Source: Rosellinia necatrix
Lineage: Eukaryota > Ascomycota > Sordariomycetes > Xylariales > Xylariaceae
NCBI GenBank assembly: GCA_021209875.1
Contig: JAGYVD010000002.1
Location: forward strand, 3,906,001 to 3,970,000
Length of the DNA: 64,000 nucleotides
Reading direction: 5' to 3'
Under the pieces are notes generated by a model, which was not told the origin of the DNA, made no database searches, and worked only from the letters and a program-made list of their open reading frames with translations. The position numbers and the translations under genes were made by a program. Positions 24,011 to 36,112 of this stretch are shown here, one piece after another; position 1 is the stretch's first letter, and every line of letters starts with the position of its first letter.

Positions 24011-26534
24011 CCTAGATACCTATCGATGGGTGGGATCCGGGGCAATACGCTAGGCAAAGCTCTCTCATTCGTCGTCTAACGTTCACCGGTTGGTTCCGTC
24101 GTATGATACGCCTACTTGTCCGTTACAGCAGAAACCCTAGCAATGTTCAAGGGGTTACGGAATCCGAATGATTTATGGCTGCCATGGTCGGGAGCCTACT
24201 TAGTGCTGCCTAGATACCCGGTACATTGCGAACTCTTATGTAAGACTTGTTGCCTCGATTTGATAGACGCAGAGGCAGAGCCTCATCGGGAATTAGGCAA
24301 GGCGACTAAGCCGGTCACATAATTCCGGTAATGAAATGCTACTACATACAGTACATACATACAAGTATGTACGTTGAAAGGGGCTGGGCAGAGGGGGACG
24401 GGGACGGAGGGCATGGGCATGGGTATTCAAGGTTACATGGCATGATTACAGTGCTGCGCGAACACGCGTTGCCGGCTGCCAATGAACATCTATTAATAGT
24501 GTAAGACAATGCATCTTCCGTTATAACTTACTGTAGAATCGTGGTGCCCTTGTGTTGTCCTTATGTTGCCCTTGAGCGGATATGCGATACTACCGTAGAT
24601 CTCGAGCTCAAATAAATTCCACCAGGCGGCGCCTTGTCTGCGCCTCATACGCGTGGGACCGTCTCTTGATCGGATGGGCGTATGTGTGTCATTTAGCCCT
24701 CTACTATGCACCGTTGATTATAGGCCGACTATGTATGGGAGGAGCTGGCCTTTCGTAGGAAGGAAGACCTTTCCAAGTATGCTTGGCGGCATTAGCGACC
24801 CTCCTTTGGTCGGGAAGACGATACAGCTACACATGCAGGTAATTTTAGGGGCTGACTTCTGGCGCTCGGATTTCGAGTTACCGACCTTGCTGCAAGTTTA
24901 TCCCGAGATACTGCCCATAGTTATATCAACGACTCGTATTACCGTAGAAGCTGGGTGGTTATCATGAACCCCATGACCCCATCTCAGCTACCTAGCTGGG
25001 TAGGTAGGTACCAGGAGGTAGGCGGTAGGCACATACACTAGACAGTGAGATCGATATTACGAGGCGCCGAAGCGGTGTCCCGAAAAGAGAAAAGAAAAGA
25101 CAAGACAAGGGGCGATCCCGTCCTGTTTCTGGGATGCTCCGTGATAGACATGTTCCCTGTACCACTCACTGTCACTAGAGTTGACGGGACGTCAATCCTA
25201 AGCGAAGGTGATGAACAACGATTGAATGCATCGACGTTTGATCTACAATTTGGGGGGGGGTGGCTAGCCCCATATAAGTAAGTAAGTAAGTGTGTATATA
25301 TACACTAGTTATACACTAGGTGGGTAGGTAGGTAGTGTAAGAATGGAGAGTCGCCTTCTTGGGTATCATTGTACTTTGGCAGCTCCTGCAAGCACATAAA
25401 GCTTCATTCCGAGAATCAAGAGATTAGTGTCACAGTATAAGACCTCCTCCACCATCCCACCTGCCGCCTTGAAGCGGACCCGTGCAGCTGCACTGCGCCC
25501 CAGCCCCACAGACAGCACAGTTAGGTACGTACCTCCGTTAGGTAGGGAGGTCTTCCATGGGATCGGTCCGGAGCTCAGTGATCAGCTTTCCACTTGACTC
25601 CATACTCCATGCCGCTTAGTTAAGTACACTACTTATGTAGTTAACCAACCAAGAATTTCCTTCTGGCCCATCTCCCTACACCGGTTACGTTGAGCGAAAC
25701 GTGCGAAACGGGCAGTGGAAATACATCTGAGAATCTCGAGAGGCGGAAAGCCAACTCTTAAACATGGTACCGAAGATCGATCCCAGACGGCGCACGCCAT
25801 CGGGCGCTATAAAATTCATCCGTGCTTATTCTCCCAAAACGACTCAAACGCGAGCTCATGACGCATGAGGAACCCAACAATAGCAAGGTCGAAAAGCAAA
25901 TGCACGCTACACCTGGTATGGGTGGCGTCTGACCTTAATTGACTGCGTTTTTGCGGCCTAGACCCCGATGCCGTGGTAGCGCCATCCGTGCAAGTGCCAC
26001 GCTAAAGCGGCCGCCGTTCTCTGCTCGGCGTTGAATCTGCCCTGCCAAGGCGCCTCTCGCAGACGGCCATCTCGCTTCGTGCGCTGGTCTGAGTGGCCAG
26101 CGGCACTGGCGAGTGCGAAAGCAGATAAGACGACTAATCAACGTGAACCGCCATGGTGGAAATGAACCGATCAGACACCCGTGAGGTGGGGGTGCGGCTG
26201 AAGCGCTAGCGATCAGCTAGTTACGAAAGCTGCCCGAGTCGCCCCTCGTTGTGCCTTGCTTCCCTCGTGACTGAACGGAGAAGGGAGGTGGCCTATGAAC
26301 TCGGCCCCGTTCGAGAACCGGCGAGCTGAATGGCATGAACAAGGGAGGCAAAGGGTAACCCCGTCAGGCCTTGGTACAAATAACGTGGGCGCCCCAGAAT
26401 CGCCCAAGCCATCGGGTTCCGGATAGCAAATATAAATATATCAACACCAAACTACCGAGCCAAGACACTACCGAGACAGCCCAACACCAACACGCAAAAT
26501 CGTCACATCGCAGACTCGTCAGGTGAACGCCGTA
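24011..26534. other. Intergenic, 2.5 kb
   Basis: This region lies between the start of the CorA-like gene and the MARVEL-like gene. TAGG/CCTA tracts are frequent at 24985-25015 and 25310-25335, and (TAAG)n occurs near 25276-25291. Several short open frames (24653-24967, 25935-26141, 26213-26407) have no domain, codon bias or splice support. Confidence 0.5.
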
Positions 26535-27474
26535 ATGGAGTCCGTCAAGAATGGCAAGACACTCATCCCGACACCGAGATGGTTCATCGGTATACGGGTA
26601 GCCCAGATCGTCGTTTCACTGATCATTATCGCTCTGGCTGGCTATTTCATCCATGGCGCCTACTATGACTCGCTCGGCATCGCAATTGCTTCGGTAAGTG
26701 AACCATCTACCTACTAAATCTCTCCGTCGTCATATGGTCCGAGCCGGAAGGAATCCCATGTCCAGTCACTTACGACTTGTATTCGAATAGGCCGTCTTCA
26801 CATGGATTATCGCGACGTACGCGATCCTTACAGAACACTCGGCAGGGTGCCGCTCCGGCTATAACACATGGGCGGTGATCGTGTTAGATTTTTTCATGGC
26901 CGTGCTCTGGTTGGCTTCTTTGGGATCCAACGCTCAATTCCGGTCCGCTTTCGACACCAGTGTGAACGCCGATTGCTATAATGACGGAAGCGCCATCAAC
27001 TCTGGCCACTGCGTCATCTACAAGCGTACCACCTACGTCTCGGGCCCAACCGGCCTTGCGGCGCTATCTGCTGTAGCCGGTCTCAGCGCCGTCATGCTAC
27101 TGCTCTTCATCGCTACCGCCGCCTACGTCACCCACTTCTTCCGCCTCGAATGGGCCAAGCACAGCAGCGACGTCGAGAAGGCCACTGGTGCTGCCGCTCC
27201 CACCGCTGTACCCGTCGGCCAGCCCCAACCCTTCGTCAACCAGCAACAGCAGGTACCGCAGCAGCAGCAGCCCCAGTGGTCCCAGCAGCAATATCAGCCG
27301 AATACTTATCCTTCACCAAGCCCTGCCTATGACCCCTATATGCCGCCGCAGAACACAGGGTATGATGGTGCTCAGGGTGTCTATCATCAGGCTGCCCCGC
27401 AGCAGATAGCTCAGGAACTCCACAGCCCTCATGGCACACCAGCCCCCGGACAGCCGTACTACCCTCCCCAGTAA
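26535..27474 (+). CDS. MARVEL-like tetraspan membrane protein with Q/P-rich tail
   Basis: Two exons, 26535-26693 and 26791-27474, joined in phase 0 (donor GTAAGT, acceptor TAG), encode 280 aa. Four hydrophobic helices lie at about residues 20-42 (IRVAQIVVSLIIIALAGYF), 50-68, 82-102 and 142-168 (LSAVAGLSAVMLLLFIATAAY), with a cysteine-containing loop (DCYNDGS ... SGHC) between helices 3 and 4. This is the layout of fungal MARVEL-domain proteins, which sit in the plasma membrane or secretory pathway. The cytosolic tail (about residues 185-280) is rich in Q, P and Y. The start at 26535 is preferred over an upstream GTG because the helix 1 spacing fits. Confidence 0.82.
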
Positions 27475-30040
27475 ACGCCCTTGAGCTCTCAGGGCACAAC
27501 AAAGAGTCGATGGAAGATGTTTTGGTGTTTGTCATGTATTTTTTTTTTCCCCTACAATACCAGGTCTCTTAGCTGTAATACTGTTTAGAAAAATACAGTA
27601 TTAGCAGGGCGTTCAGGGGTCGGAGGTAGACATATATCACACATTAAATATAACGGCAGTTTATGACCATGAAATTCTTTCGCAGAGTAGTTCGTGTATA
27701 TACCAACACAATTGAAAAAGGATTAGCAGTTCCGTTTTTCCTTCGCAAATCCATTGCTCGGTATTGCATACAAATGTTGATGGCTTAGTTTAGAAACCTT
27801 CAAGCCCGGGACCTCAGAGATCCAAAATTCTACGATTATTTACTCTAAAGTATGTGTGGGAATGTGTCTGACGGTATCAAAGAGCCAGTGATACTCTTCC
27901 GCAAGCCCGTATTTCGCTTTGAAAATATGGCGTATGTTATGGAATATTATATACACATGATAGAGAGTTCACATGGGAGCCGCTAGGATCAGAGCATTGA
28001 GTATCTAAAAGTAGAGCCCTGTATGCTACTTCCGTCAACAATCAACTAGTTACACAATACTGAGCAAAAAGGTTAGCGAGCCCGGCCCGCTAGTCGTGCT
28101 ACTTATAAGTGTATATTTGACACCCTGTATCCTCCCTTTAGGAAGACCTCAAGCACTTTTATACCACATTTCCCTTGTGAAAAGTAATGACCATTACTTA
28201 CTCATATCACTATCGCATCTTGAGTATATAAATAACAGTGAATAATCTCCCTCTAGTCATATTACGCGGTATTGATTACTTTACACTTGCCTCGTCACTA
28301 TGCTCTGGAAAGCTTGACTCTACATTTGTAATACACGCCAGGCATTGTAATTATCTTCGTTTTAATCTCCAGAATATCGCTGGCCCCATAGGGGAAGCAT
28401 ACCAGTGTTGGAGAGACAAAGGTGCTCAGATATGTGACCGGCGATGACGATTGGAAAGAAAAGGGGGCTGTATTTTAAGATATCGATGCTTTCCGGAGCA
28501 CACCGTCCAGGTCGTGGCTCCTAGGACATTGTGTAACAAATAAATAGGGAACTGATTTGGAAGGAAAAAGGAGGACAATGGGAAAAACTCAAGTGCTTGA
28601 TAACAGGGATACTTGTAGATGTTGCGTTGTCTTGATGCTTCACATTTAGGGTGATAAGATCTTGCTACACTGACATTCTAAAGAGTCGGCACAATGGCCA
28701 GGATGTGGATTGCACTAATTTTGACGGGGTATGACTGTGCCGCTCTTCTGGACATATTCTATTACCCCACGGAAGTTAGGAGGCGCTTGCTCCAGCAGAT
28801 ATAAACTAAGAAGACTGGTTATAACAACAGAGAGTGTAAGTTAACGACAGAGGTAATATATGCTCTTAATAAGGCCATCTGCCTTTTTGGCTAGGAAATA
28901 CCGCCATCGTTTGTTAATGAAAGCTGTCAGAAGAAACGTCACTTGAGACGTACTCGATGCGTCCGTAGCCGGGTAATGGAAATTGCACTGAGGCAAGCAG
29001 AGCATTTTAAGCTAGACGCTAGGGATATAATTAAATATGGATGCTGAGTAGCAGCTTAGGTAATGGAAATTCATGTGTAAATGATCTTTAAAACAGAGCT
29101 GGAGGGTTTCATCAATAGATCTTTGCCCAGCTCCTGGGGATTAATAAGGGCAAACTACTTAAGCTGGTACATCAGAACACATCTTTAATCAAGCGGAATG
29201 AACCATGAGTTTTGATAGAATGCATATGTGCCAGGGATTGACGAAAGTTGTTGAGGCTGTAACGCAACCTCCGGATAACTGTTCGAGAACATATCATCCT
29301 TCCCCTCCCCCCTCCAATCAAGATAATACCACGTGATATTTGTAGTTGGTACGAACTCGATAACAACAACGTAGCTATGCGCTTAGTCCCCATTATCACG
29401 GGATTTTGTTAAGGACGAGCCTATTAGCGAAACAAAAAAGAAATACAAACCAACAGCAATCGCGTCTCAACCAATGCTGCCGGCACACGGTGTAGCCAAA
29501 CGAGCTTTATAGCTTGATTCTAGTAACAACTGCTATGCCGATGGGGCAACTGGTATAATCCTCCCGCTTTGGAAACCGACTATTTGTGGTGGTATTTCAA
29601 AATATGCCTTATCCTCTATCGCTTTCGATTTTGATCTAATGAGAAAACATGTGTGATATACGTCGTAATGTGTCGATCGATATGGATAGGTCTCGCTTTG
29701 TTAGGCTCTCAAGACTCCTCAGTTGATGCGATGTGAAGGCGATCTCTGAGGCGTCCACCTTCCGAACGCTACCATCCTGGTCACCGGTATCCGGGAAATA
29801 AAAAGCCAGGGTGGTCTTATTCGTTAATATCGAATGTTCGGGATGAATATTTCATCGTCTGAGAAGCCTCTGGCGGTTTCTTCCCCTTCTCGATAAAGTT
29901 GCCGCCTTCGAATTTTTGCTTTCCAAAAGGTCGTTACGTCGGCAGCTTTTCTTATTAGACTTTGAGCCAAAACCGTTCCCTTCTTTACCATGTCAGGTGC
30001 TGGGCTCCCTTGGCGCCGGTGACGCTGGCGATCCCGGCGA

Positions 30041-30160
30041 GATTGGTCAGGTTGGTGGGATTGGTGAGGTTGGTAAGGTTGGTGAGGTTGGTAAAGTTGT
30101 TGAGATTGACGAAGTTGATGAGGCTGGTGATGTTGATGATGTTGATGATGTTGGATGGTA
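30041..30160. repeat. Imperfect GGTTGGTGA minisatellite
   Basis: Units of the form GATTGGTCAGGTTGGTGG, then GGTTGGTGAGGTTGGTAA, alternate in an imperfect 6/12/18-base periodicity and grade into GATGTTGATGATGTTGATG. The tract is open in several frames on both strands (VGEVGKV-like on +, HQPHQPYQ-like on -). Flanking coding character is weak, so I list it as a repeat rather than a gene. Confidence 0.7.
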
Positions 30161-31085
30161 CTGGATCCTGATGAAACGAGGAGCTTTCGAGTCATGGCTA
30201 TTGGTTGTCTTTATCGATACTAATCTCAACATCGTATTTAATATCCGCCTTCTTCGGGTACCTCTAGGGAGTATGAAACCTAGATTGATGAAGCATTATA
30301 CTCGATCATGCCTCGCGGTGAACTAGGTGTTAGAAGTGTAGATCGCCAGATCAGGCAGGTAGCTGGTGCTACACTGATGGGAGGGACTATAAGTCCATAA
30401 GTGTATACGAAGAGGAAAGAACTCCCTGGCGCCCGAGATGTTTGGAGATAAATAAAATTGAGCCCTTACCCTCGTACTCCTAAGCGCCTTCCACCCATCT
30501 ACTACATATTAGTGATTAACGGAGAGCCATCACTTGAAGCACTTACCTCTTACGCTGAGTATTTATTCGTAACGTACAAGAAGGTGCAACATAACCATTT
30601 CAATACTATTCTCATGATCTATGGGGCTACAGTGCGTGTATCATTGATACCCAAAGTCTCGTAAGGAAACCATACCCCCATATGGTAAATAGAAGGTAAC
30701 TTGAATGTAAGCTTTGGGTGGCTGTCGCCACAGAACGCTACTAACTGCCCAAGTATTATCCTGCTCTGTAGATGGACTATCTATATCAACTACCTACTGA
30801 CGCGGATATGTCCGATAGAGAAAGGGAGTACAGTTGGTCTACCTCGACTTATACGTTATGGCGGGTTTGCACTGCACGGACACGTTCTACATACGGCTTC
30901 CCACCTCATGGAAGCTGTGCAATGGGCACGATAGCAAAACCAGAGATCATGAGATTCCACACGCTGCACTAACCAACGTAATTGGTATCATGCGTATGCA
31001 TCAATATTACGAGAGGAGGAAGAAGACTGCTAAAGTCCTGGCAGGTATCTGGTACCATACGTTATCAAGATCGATGTGAGCTAAG

Positions 31086-31325
31086 ACTACAATGGCGACG
31101 TGGCCATGCACCACCGTGGTCTCCTGGAACAATACGCGTTGGACTCGGGTCTAGGTCTATCGAGTCCAGGCGCACTACGAAGAGGAGAACGTCTCGCTCA
31201 CCCGGCGGGAGGGCACGGCGGCGGCGGACCAGGCGACCATCCCGGCCATGGGTCGGTACATGGCGCGGAGGCTGAGGGGCTCGGTGTATGAAGAGTATCC
31301 GGGGACCAGCTACTACACGATATGA
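31086..31325 (+). pseudogene. Possible gene relic or unresolved terminal exon
   Basis: This short GC-rich stretch within AT-rich DNA reads like protein in two adjacent frames: YNGDVAMHHRGLLEQYALD at about 31088-31144, then AHYEEENVSLTRREGTAAA from about 31170, ending GTSYYTI and a stop at 31323-31325. The two halves are in different frames, and the 20-odd bases between them are too short for an intron, so a frame break is implied. No domain is recognised. It could be a degraded gene copy, a misassembled exon, or chance. Confidence 0.3.
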
Positions 31326-32586
31326 CGGGATGGGAACCTACAAGAGGTGCTGCATGGCCTATTAGGGACGCGAGTTGACGTGAATATAAACAGCCATGTT
31401 TCCCTCGAGATCGCGCCCCCTAAACACGATTGGCACAATTGCTAGGTACAGCCACTACAGTCACTGCAGTTATTTATCTAGATACAGTGGGAATCCTTCT
31501 CGGAGAGCGAAGGTATCCCGTCTAACGCCACTCAGTACCAGATTGCCCGGGCAGGAGGACAGATAGGGTGGCTACTTCACAAAGCTCAACCAAACGTAAA
31601 TCTGGTGTTGTAAAGCAACCGGCCACCTATCACAGCTTATAAGTCGTAATATTCATGTTCCATCCGAACCAAGAATAGACGACCTTGCATACATATAACT
31701 GATTGTCTACGGTGCCGGGCGTCACGGTATCTGTTGCCTCTTTCCTCTTATCGTTTCGGGTGGCGTCTGTGCCGCACCATAAACATAGTGTATGTATCTC
31801 GATCGCTTGGACAGTGGCTCGTCTACAGTGCAGTTACTGAGAAGAAGCAGATTGTTTAAATCCTATCGAGATAGACACGGGGGTTCAGTGTATCCAGTCA
31901 AATAAATGATGGTCAACGAATGACACGCGGGGAACTCTTGGCGAGCAAAACGAGCAGGAGAGTGTTCACTTTCTGTCTTCCCTTTTCCCTTTTCCTTTTT
32001 TCTTATTCCCTATTCCTTCACGCTTCTCTGCAAGCAACGGCAATATTGGTTAGCAAACGGTTGCTACAGGCACCGAGGAGTACATTGACAGGTTACCCAG
32101 GTAGGTAGCCAAATAGGTCGGTATGTAGGCAAGTAGGTAAGCACTTAGTAGGTAAGCACTTAGTAGGTAGGTAGGCAAATGGGTAGGTAGGTATATAAGC
32201 AGATAGCTAAGTATCTATATATTTAGGTAGTAGGGCCGATCTATTGCTACTGCTGCCACTGCTGCTAGTTACTGCTGCCATTGCCGCCCCCATCTTTGTA
32301 GTTAATCGTAACCTACAAATAAAGCGTCGCCATTTTATTCAATTTAAACATTGCTGTTCGCATTAGCGCCTCTGCTAGATATAGGCAGGTTCGACAAGTA
32401 CAGCTCCATATCGAAAACGTAAGTAAGTACTCGTCTAATTTAGAACACCTACCTATTGCCATCCATCCCCAGGTAGGTAGAGTAGGCTTGGCAGGAGTAA
32501 GACTAAACATCAAACATATCAAACATCGGTAGGTAGGTAACTACCTACGACCTACAAGCGCCATTGACCACCCCCGGAAACACACG

Positions 32587-34392
32587 ATGCAGTCTCCAGT
32601 GCGAGATCGAATCCAGTCTTTGATGGACATAGACACCCAGATGATGGACCAAACACATATCACTGGCCGGCACAGTCGTCCAACTCTTCGCGACATGCTC
32701 CGCCCATACCCGATTCACAAGTGCATCTTAGACAATCTAGACATGGCAAGCATCATGAACCTCTGCGGGACCTCATGGGGCCTGCGTACGGACATCTACT
32801 CCAGCCGCTGGGACATCAATAGGAAGCTAGAGCGCTTCTTTAGGGATCCCAGGGCCTTCCGCACCGAGCTGGGCCGTGCCGACGCCCTGATATCCGGGAG
32901 TTTTGCGTTGCAGTTCTTCGCGAACAAGTTCTGGCCCGAGTCCGACCTGGACATCAACCTTCATGGCAGCGAACGCGCCGGACGCTTGGGAGAGTACCTC
33001 GTCCGAGCCGAGGGCTACGAAATGGTCGCTGCTCCGGTTCGCTCTTATGACGACAGCGACATCCGCACGCTTGACGACATCCGCACGCTTGACGACATCC
33101 GCATGCGTAGCGACCGGGGTAGGGACATATGCAACGTATGTCTTAGGTTCATTCCCGTCTTGATTATCCTACTAATATCCTACTAATATCCTACTAATAT
33201 CCTACTAATATCTTACTAATAACTTCGCAGGTCATTACCTATGTTCGGCCCACACATGATGATGATGGTAATGGCTCATCGGTATAGGCCCCGGCCCTAT
33301 TTCTTGCTCTTCTATGCTCCTACATACATACATACCTGTGTACATGTTCCCCACGATGAACATATGCGGTGCCGATTGTGTGGAGGAGGGATATACTAAC
33401 CCGGGAATCCCTCTAGACTACAGGCCAATGCAAGGTCCAGCTGATCACGACGAAGCATCACCCGGTGCAGGCCATCCTAAGCGGATACTACACGACGTGC
33501 ATCGTCAACTTCATCACGTGGAACAAGGCATACTGCATTTTCCCCCGGGCCACTCTCCTCTTCAACGAGACGGTGCCGCTGACGAGACCGGCGGACTACA
33601 ACGTCAAGCTACATAAGAAGTACTCACTGCGCGGCTGGAGGGTGCGCACCGCGCTCATGGTGCACGATGCCGAAAGGGTGGACGTAACCCGGACAGAGCC
33701 GAAGGGGCAAAATCGTTATTTGGTACACCCCAACCCGCTCGGCCGCGGTTCGTTCAGGGACCGTCGCATCGGCGGCGGCGACACGTGGACGATGAGGCTC
33801 GGCACTGTCGGCGTGCGGCCGCCGCCACAGCCGGACTCCGTGATCGAGTGTTCCGGCTTCACCATCATCAGGCCCAACCCACATGACCATCAAGGTAACG
33901 TAATCTCCCGCGGGTTCTTTATTTCCCCTATACCGGTCGGTATTCGAGGTTTTTGATGCGGGCGGGACTCCCTCCCTCTCTGGCATCATCCATCCCTTCC
34001 CTTTGCAACACTTTAGCCTACTTCCCCAGGCAGAGCAGCCGTGGTGCGCCTCGGCATATGAACGGCTGTCGCTAACTCTTACAATTCGCATAGACGGCCT
34101 GGGGTTCTCGATCACCGCAAGTCCGTTCGTATCGCACCCGCTGCGCTACCTATACACCTACGGGAGCATGACGCAGGCCTGGCAGTATGTGGGCGACGTG
34201 CTGTCCTGTAACACGCTTGGGCAGATCAATACCAAGATGACGCGCCGGGAGTCTGAACATCTAGTGGAAAACACCCATGTTGGTTTGCTATTTACGCAGG
34301 AGTTTGAAAAGCCTGACGGTTGGGACTACTGGGACGATTGGTTCCCCGAGGCCTTGGACCGGAAGAGGGAGGAACTAGGGGATACATATTAA
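32587..34392 (+). CDS. F-box-like protein with nucleotidyltransferase-like motif
   Basis: Four exons, 32587-33135, 33231-33267, 33424-33894 and 34094-34392, give 451 aa with frame kept at every junction (HDHQ joins DGLGF). About residues 33-70 resemble an F-box-like helix set (LRDMLRPYPIHKCILDNL ... MNLCGTSWGLR). At residues 102-124 the motif SGSFALQFF then PESDLDINL matches the minimal signature of DNA polymerase beta-type nucleotidyltransferases: GS (104-105) followed by D-x-D (120 and 122). An in-frame 18-base repeat gives IRTLDD units at about residues 158-170. The rest has no known domain. Whether the site is catalytic is unknown; a third acidic residue was not identified. Exon 2 is only 37 nt. 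Confidence 0.78.
33166..33220 (+). repeat. Five tandem 11-bp branch-point-like units inside an intron
   Basis: Intron 1 (33136-33230) of the F-box/nucleotidyltransferase-like gene contains ATCCTACTAAT four times head to tail and a fifth copy ATCTTACTAAT, ending 10 bases before the CAG acceptor. Each unit contains CTACTAAT, close to the fungal branch-point consensus. Confidence 0.95.
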
Positions 34393-35140
34393 CATGTTCA
34401 CAGTCTCTCGAAGCGTATTATCGAAACAAAGCTGGGAGGCGTCGGGTTGGTGTACAGATAGACACAGGCGATATGCGCTTCTATTATCGAGAGTTTGCAA
34501 AGCATATAAATCCGAGGCAGATTCTCACTCGCTCTCGTGATAGATACGAAAAGTGATGCAACTCTTCTTTCTAACATGCGAAAAGTGAGTAAACTCAGTG
34601 AAAGGCCATGCCGTCCTTTAAACGGGACCGAAATAACTACCTGGTTTTCCACCTGGATGGAACGGCACGGGTAAGCGACTGGGCGACGACTTGTCTTATT
34701 TTCTATTTGTAGCGCGGCCAACATTTGGTACAATGTAATTTATTGAATACCTATTACAGGAAGGGGACGGAGTCAGTCCGGCAAGCTCAAACAGCATGGA
34801 GCTTCTTATATGAATGTGGCGCTTCTCCATCGCCTTATCGATGCAGTCCCAAGCCCGTACCATACATACCCTGTTATTCATACATACCGCCGCTCAAGCA
34901 GCAAGCCCTACTCCTCGGTCGCTAGCAATGTCGTCCTACGGCCGCGTAGAGTGAGGTTTTACCCCCCAGTCGTACACCAAGACAAAATGGTATAAAGGAT
35001 GGTGTAAGATACCCCTCGACGCAACCCCTCAAGCCACTAGCCAAGTGGCATTTAAGACTATTAACGGGTAGGTACCGGTTTTCGCTTATACCCAAAGCTC
35101 TCATACCGAGAAGCGAATCTGGCTATATAATGTAATATTT
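34393..35140. other. Intergenic between convergent genes
   Basis: About 750 bases of 3' flank. Overlapping short open frames on both strands have no codon bias. No other feature is seen. Confidence 0.5.
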
Positions 35141-36112
35141 TTAAACATTGCTGTGACGAGGTCGTTTGCGCCCACTTCCAGCACCGGGCGTCATCTTCTC
35201 GTTCCTTTCGCGCTTGAGCTTCTCGTCGAGAACACGAGCTGAGGAAGGGTTAGTATTGCCATATACCGGCAAACCATGCCGAGAGCGCTGGCCGCGACGG
35301 CAAATGGGGACTTACTGAGTACGTCGTAACCGAATTGAGGGAACTCCAGGCAGAGCGAACGGAACTCCTCTTCGGCCTCGGCGCGGAGAGTATGGCTGCG
35401 GGTAGCCCAGAAGTTGGCGACCGGCGCGCGCACCGTGGTGTCGTCTTTGCTGGTGAACTGGTAGATATATCGGGCGTAAGTGATCTCGCCCTTGGCGGTC
35501 GAGTTGACGCAGTGAATCTTGCTGCTAGCCAGGTTCTTCAATTTGTCCATGCCAAACTTCTCGGCTATCGTATAGACACGCGCATGCTTGAGAAGCTGTT
35601 GGCCGGTCTCGTCGATGGCCGGCATGGAGGGGTCCGGCTCGAGCAGCCGCTGGCCCGGGAGCTTCTTCGGAAAGTAGTCGCCCGTGTACAGATACTCGAG
35701 GAAACAACCCACAGCGTCGATCTCGTCGTTGGCGAGGTCCACTTGTCGCGGCTACAAGAAGGATGGGCGTTAGTGTGGCGCAACGGGAAATAGGCCGTGA
35801 GAGGGTAGCAGCGCGACTTACACTGCCATCGTCGGCGAAGGCGGCGCAAGCATCGGCGAAAAAGGGGCTCTGGATTAACAGGGCCTGGTGTGCGGTGAGA
35901 ATGGTCTCGTTCTCGGCGCTGCCGACGATCAAGGTGACCACGGGGCTCATTAAGTAACTGATGAAGGTTGTGTGCGGGTCAATATCGCCTCCCTCGGCGA
36001 AAGGTAGCACCGCGCCTTCGAGGCCCGCGCCTTCGCCCTCCGCCATCTCGACATCGCCGCCAGGGTTGGCAGACTGGCCCTCCAGTATCTCGTCGTTAAA
36101 CTCTTCGGCCAT
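35141..36112 (-). CDS. BTB/POZ domain protein
   Basis: Three exons, 36112-35822, 35751-35316 and 35238-35141, encode 274 aa. After an acidic N-terminus of about 50 aa comes the BTB fold: MSPVVTLIVGSAENETILTAHQALLIQSPFFADACA (about residues 52-88), the block NDEIDAVGCFLEYLYTGDY (about residues 104-122), then the helical region VYTIAEKFGMDKLKNLASSKI. The C-terminus is basic (RKRPRH), a possible nuclear localisation signal. Such fungal BTB proteins are thought to dimerise or act as Cullin-3 adaptors; the target is unknown. Introns have GTAAGT donors and YAG acceptors. Confidence 0.88.

Larger units (their letters stand above)
27475..32586. other. Gene-poor stretch, 5.1 kb
   Basis: Mostly AT-rich DNA with short overlapping open frames in several phases, none with a recognisable domain. 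It includes a minisatellite at about 30041-30160, a coding-like fragment near 31086-31325, and a dense TAGG/CCTA block at about 32095-32230 just upstream of the next gene. No transposase or reverse-transcriptase signature was seen. Confidence 0.5.
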
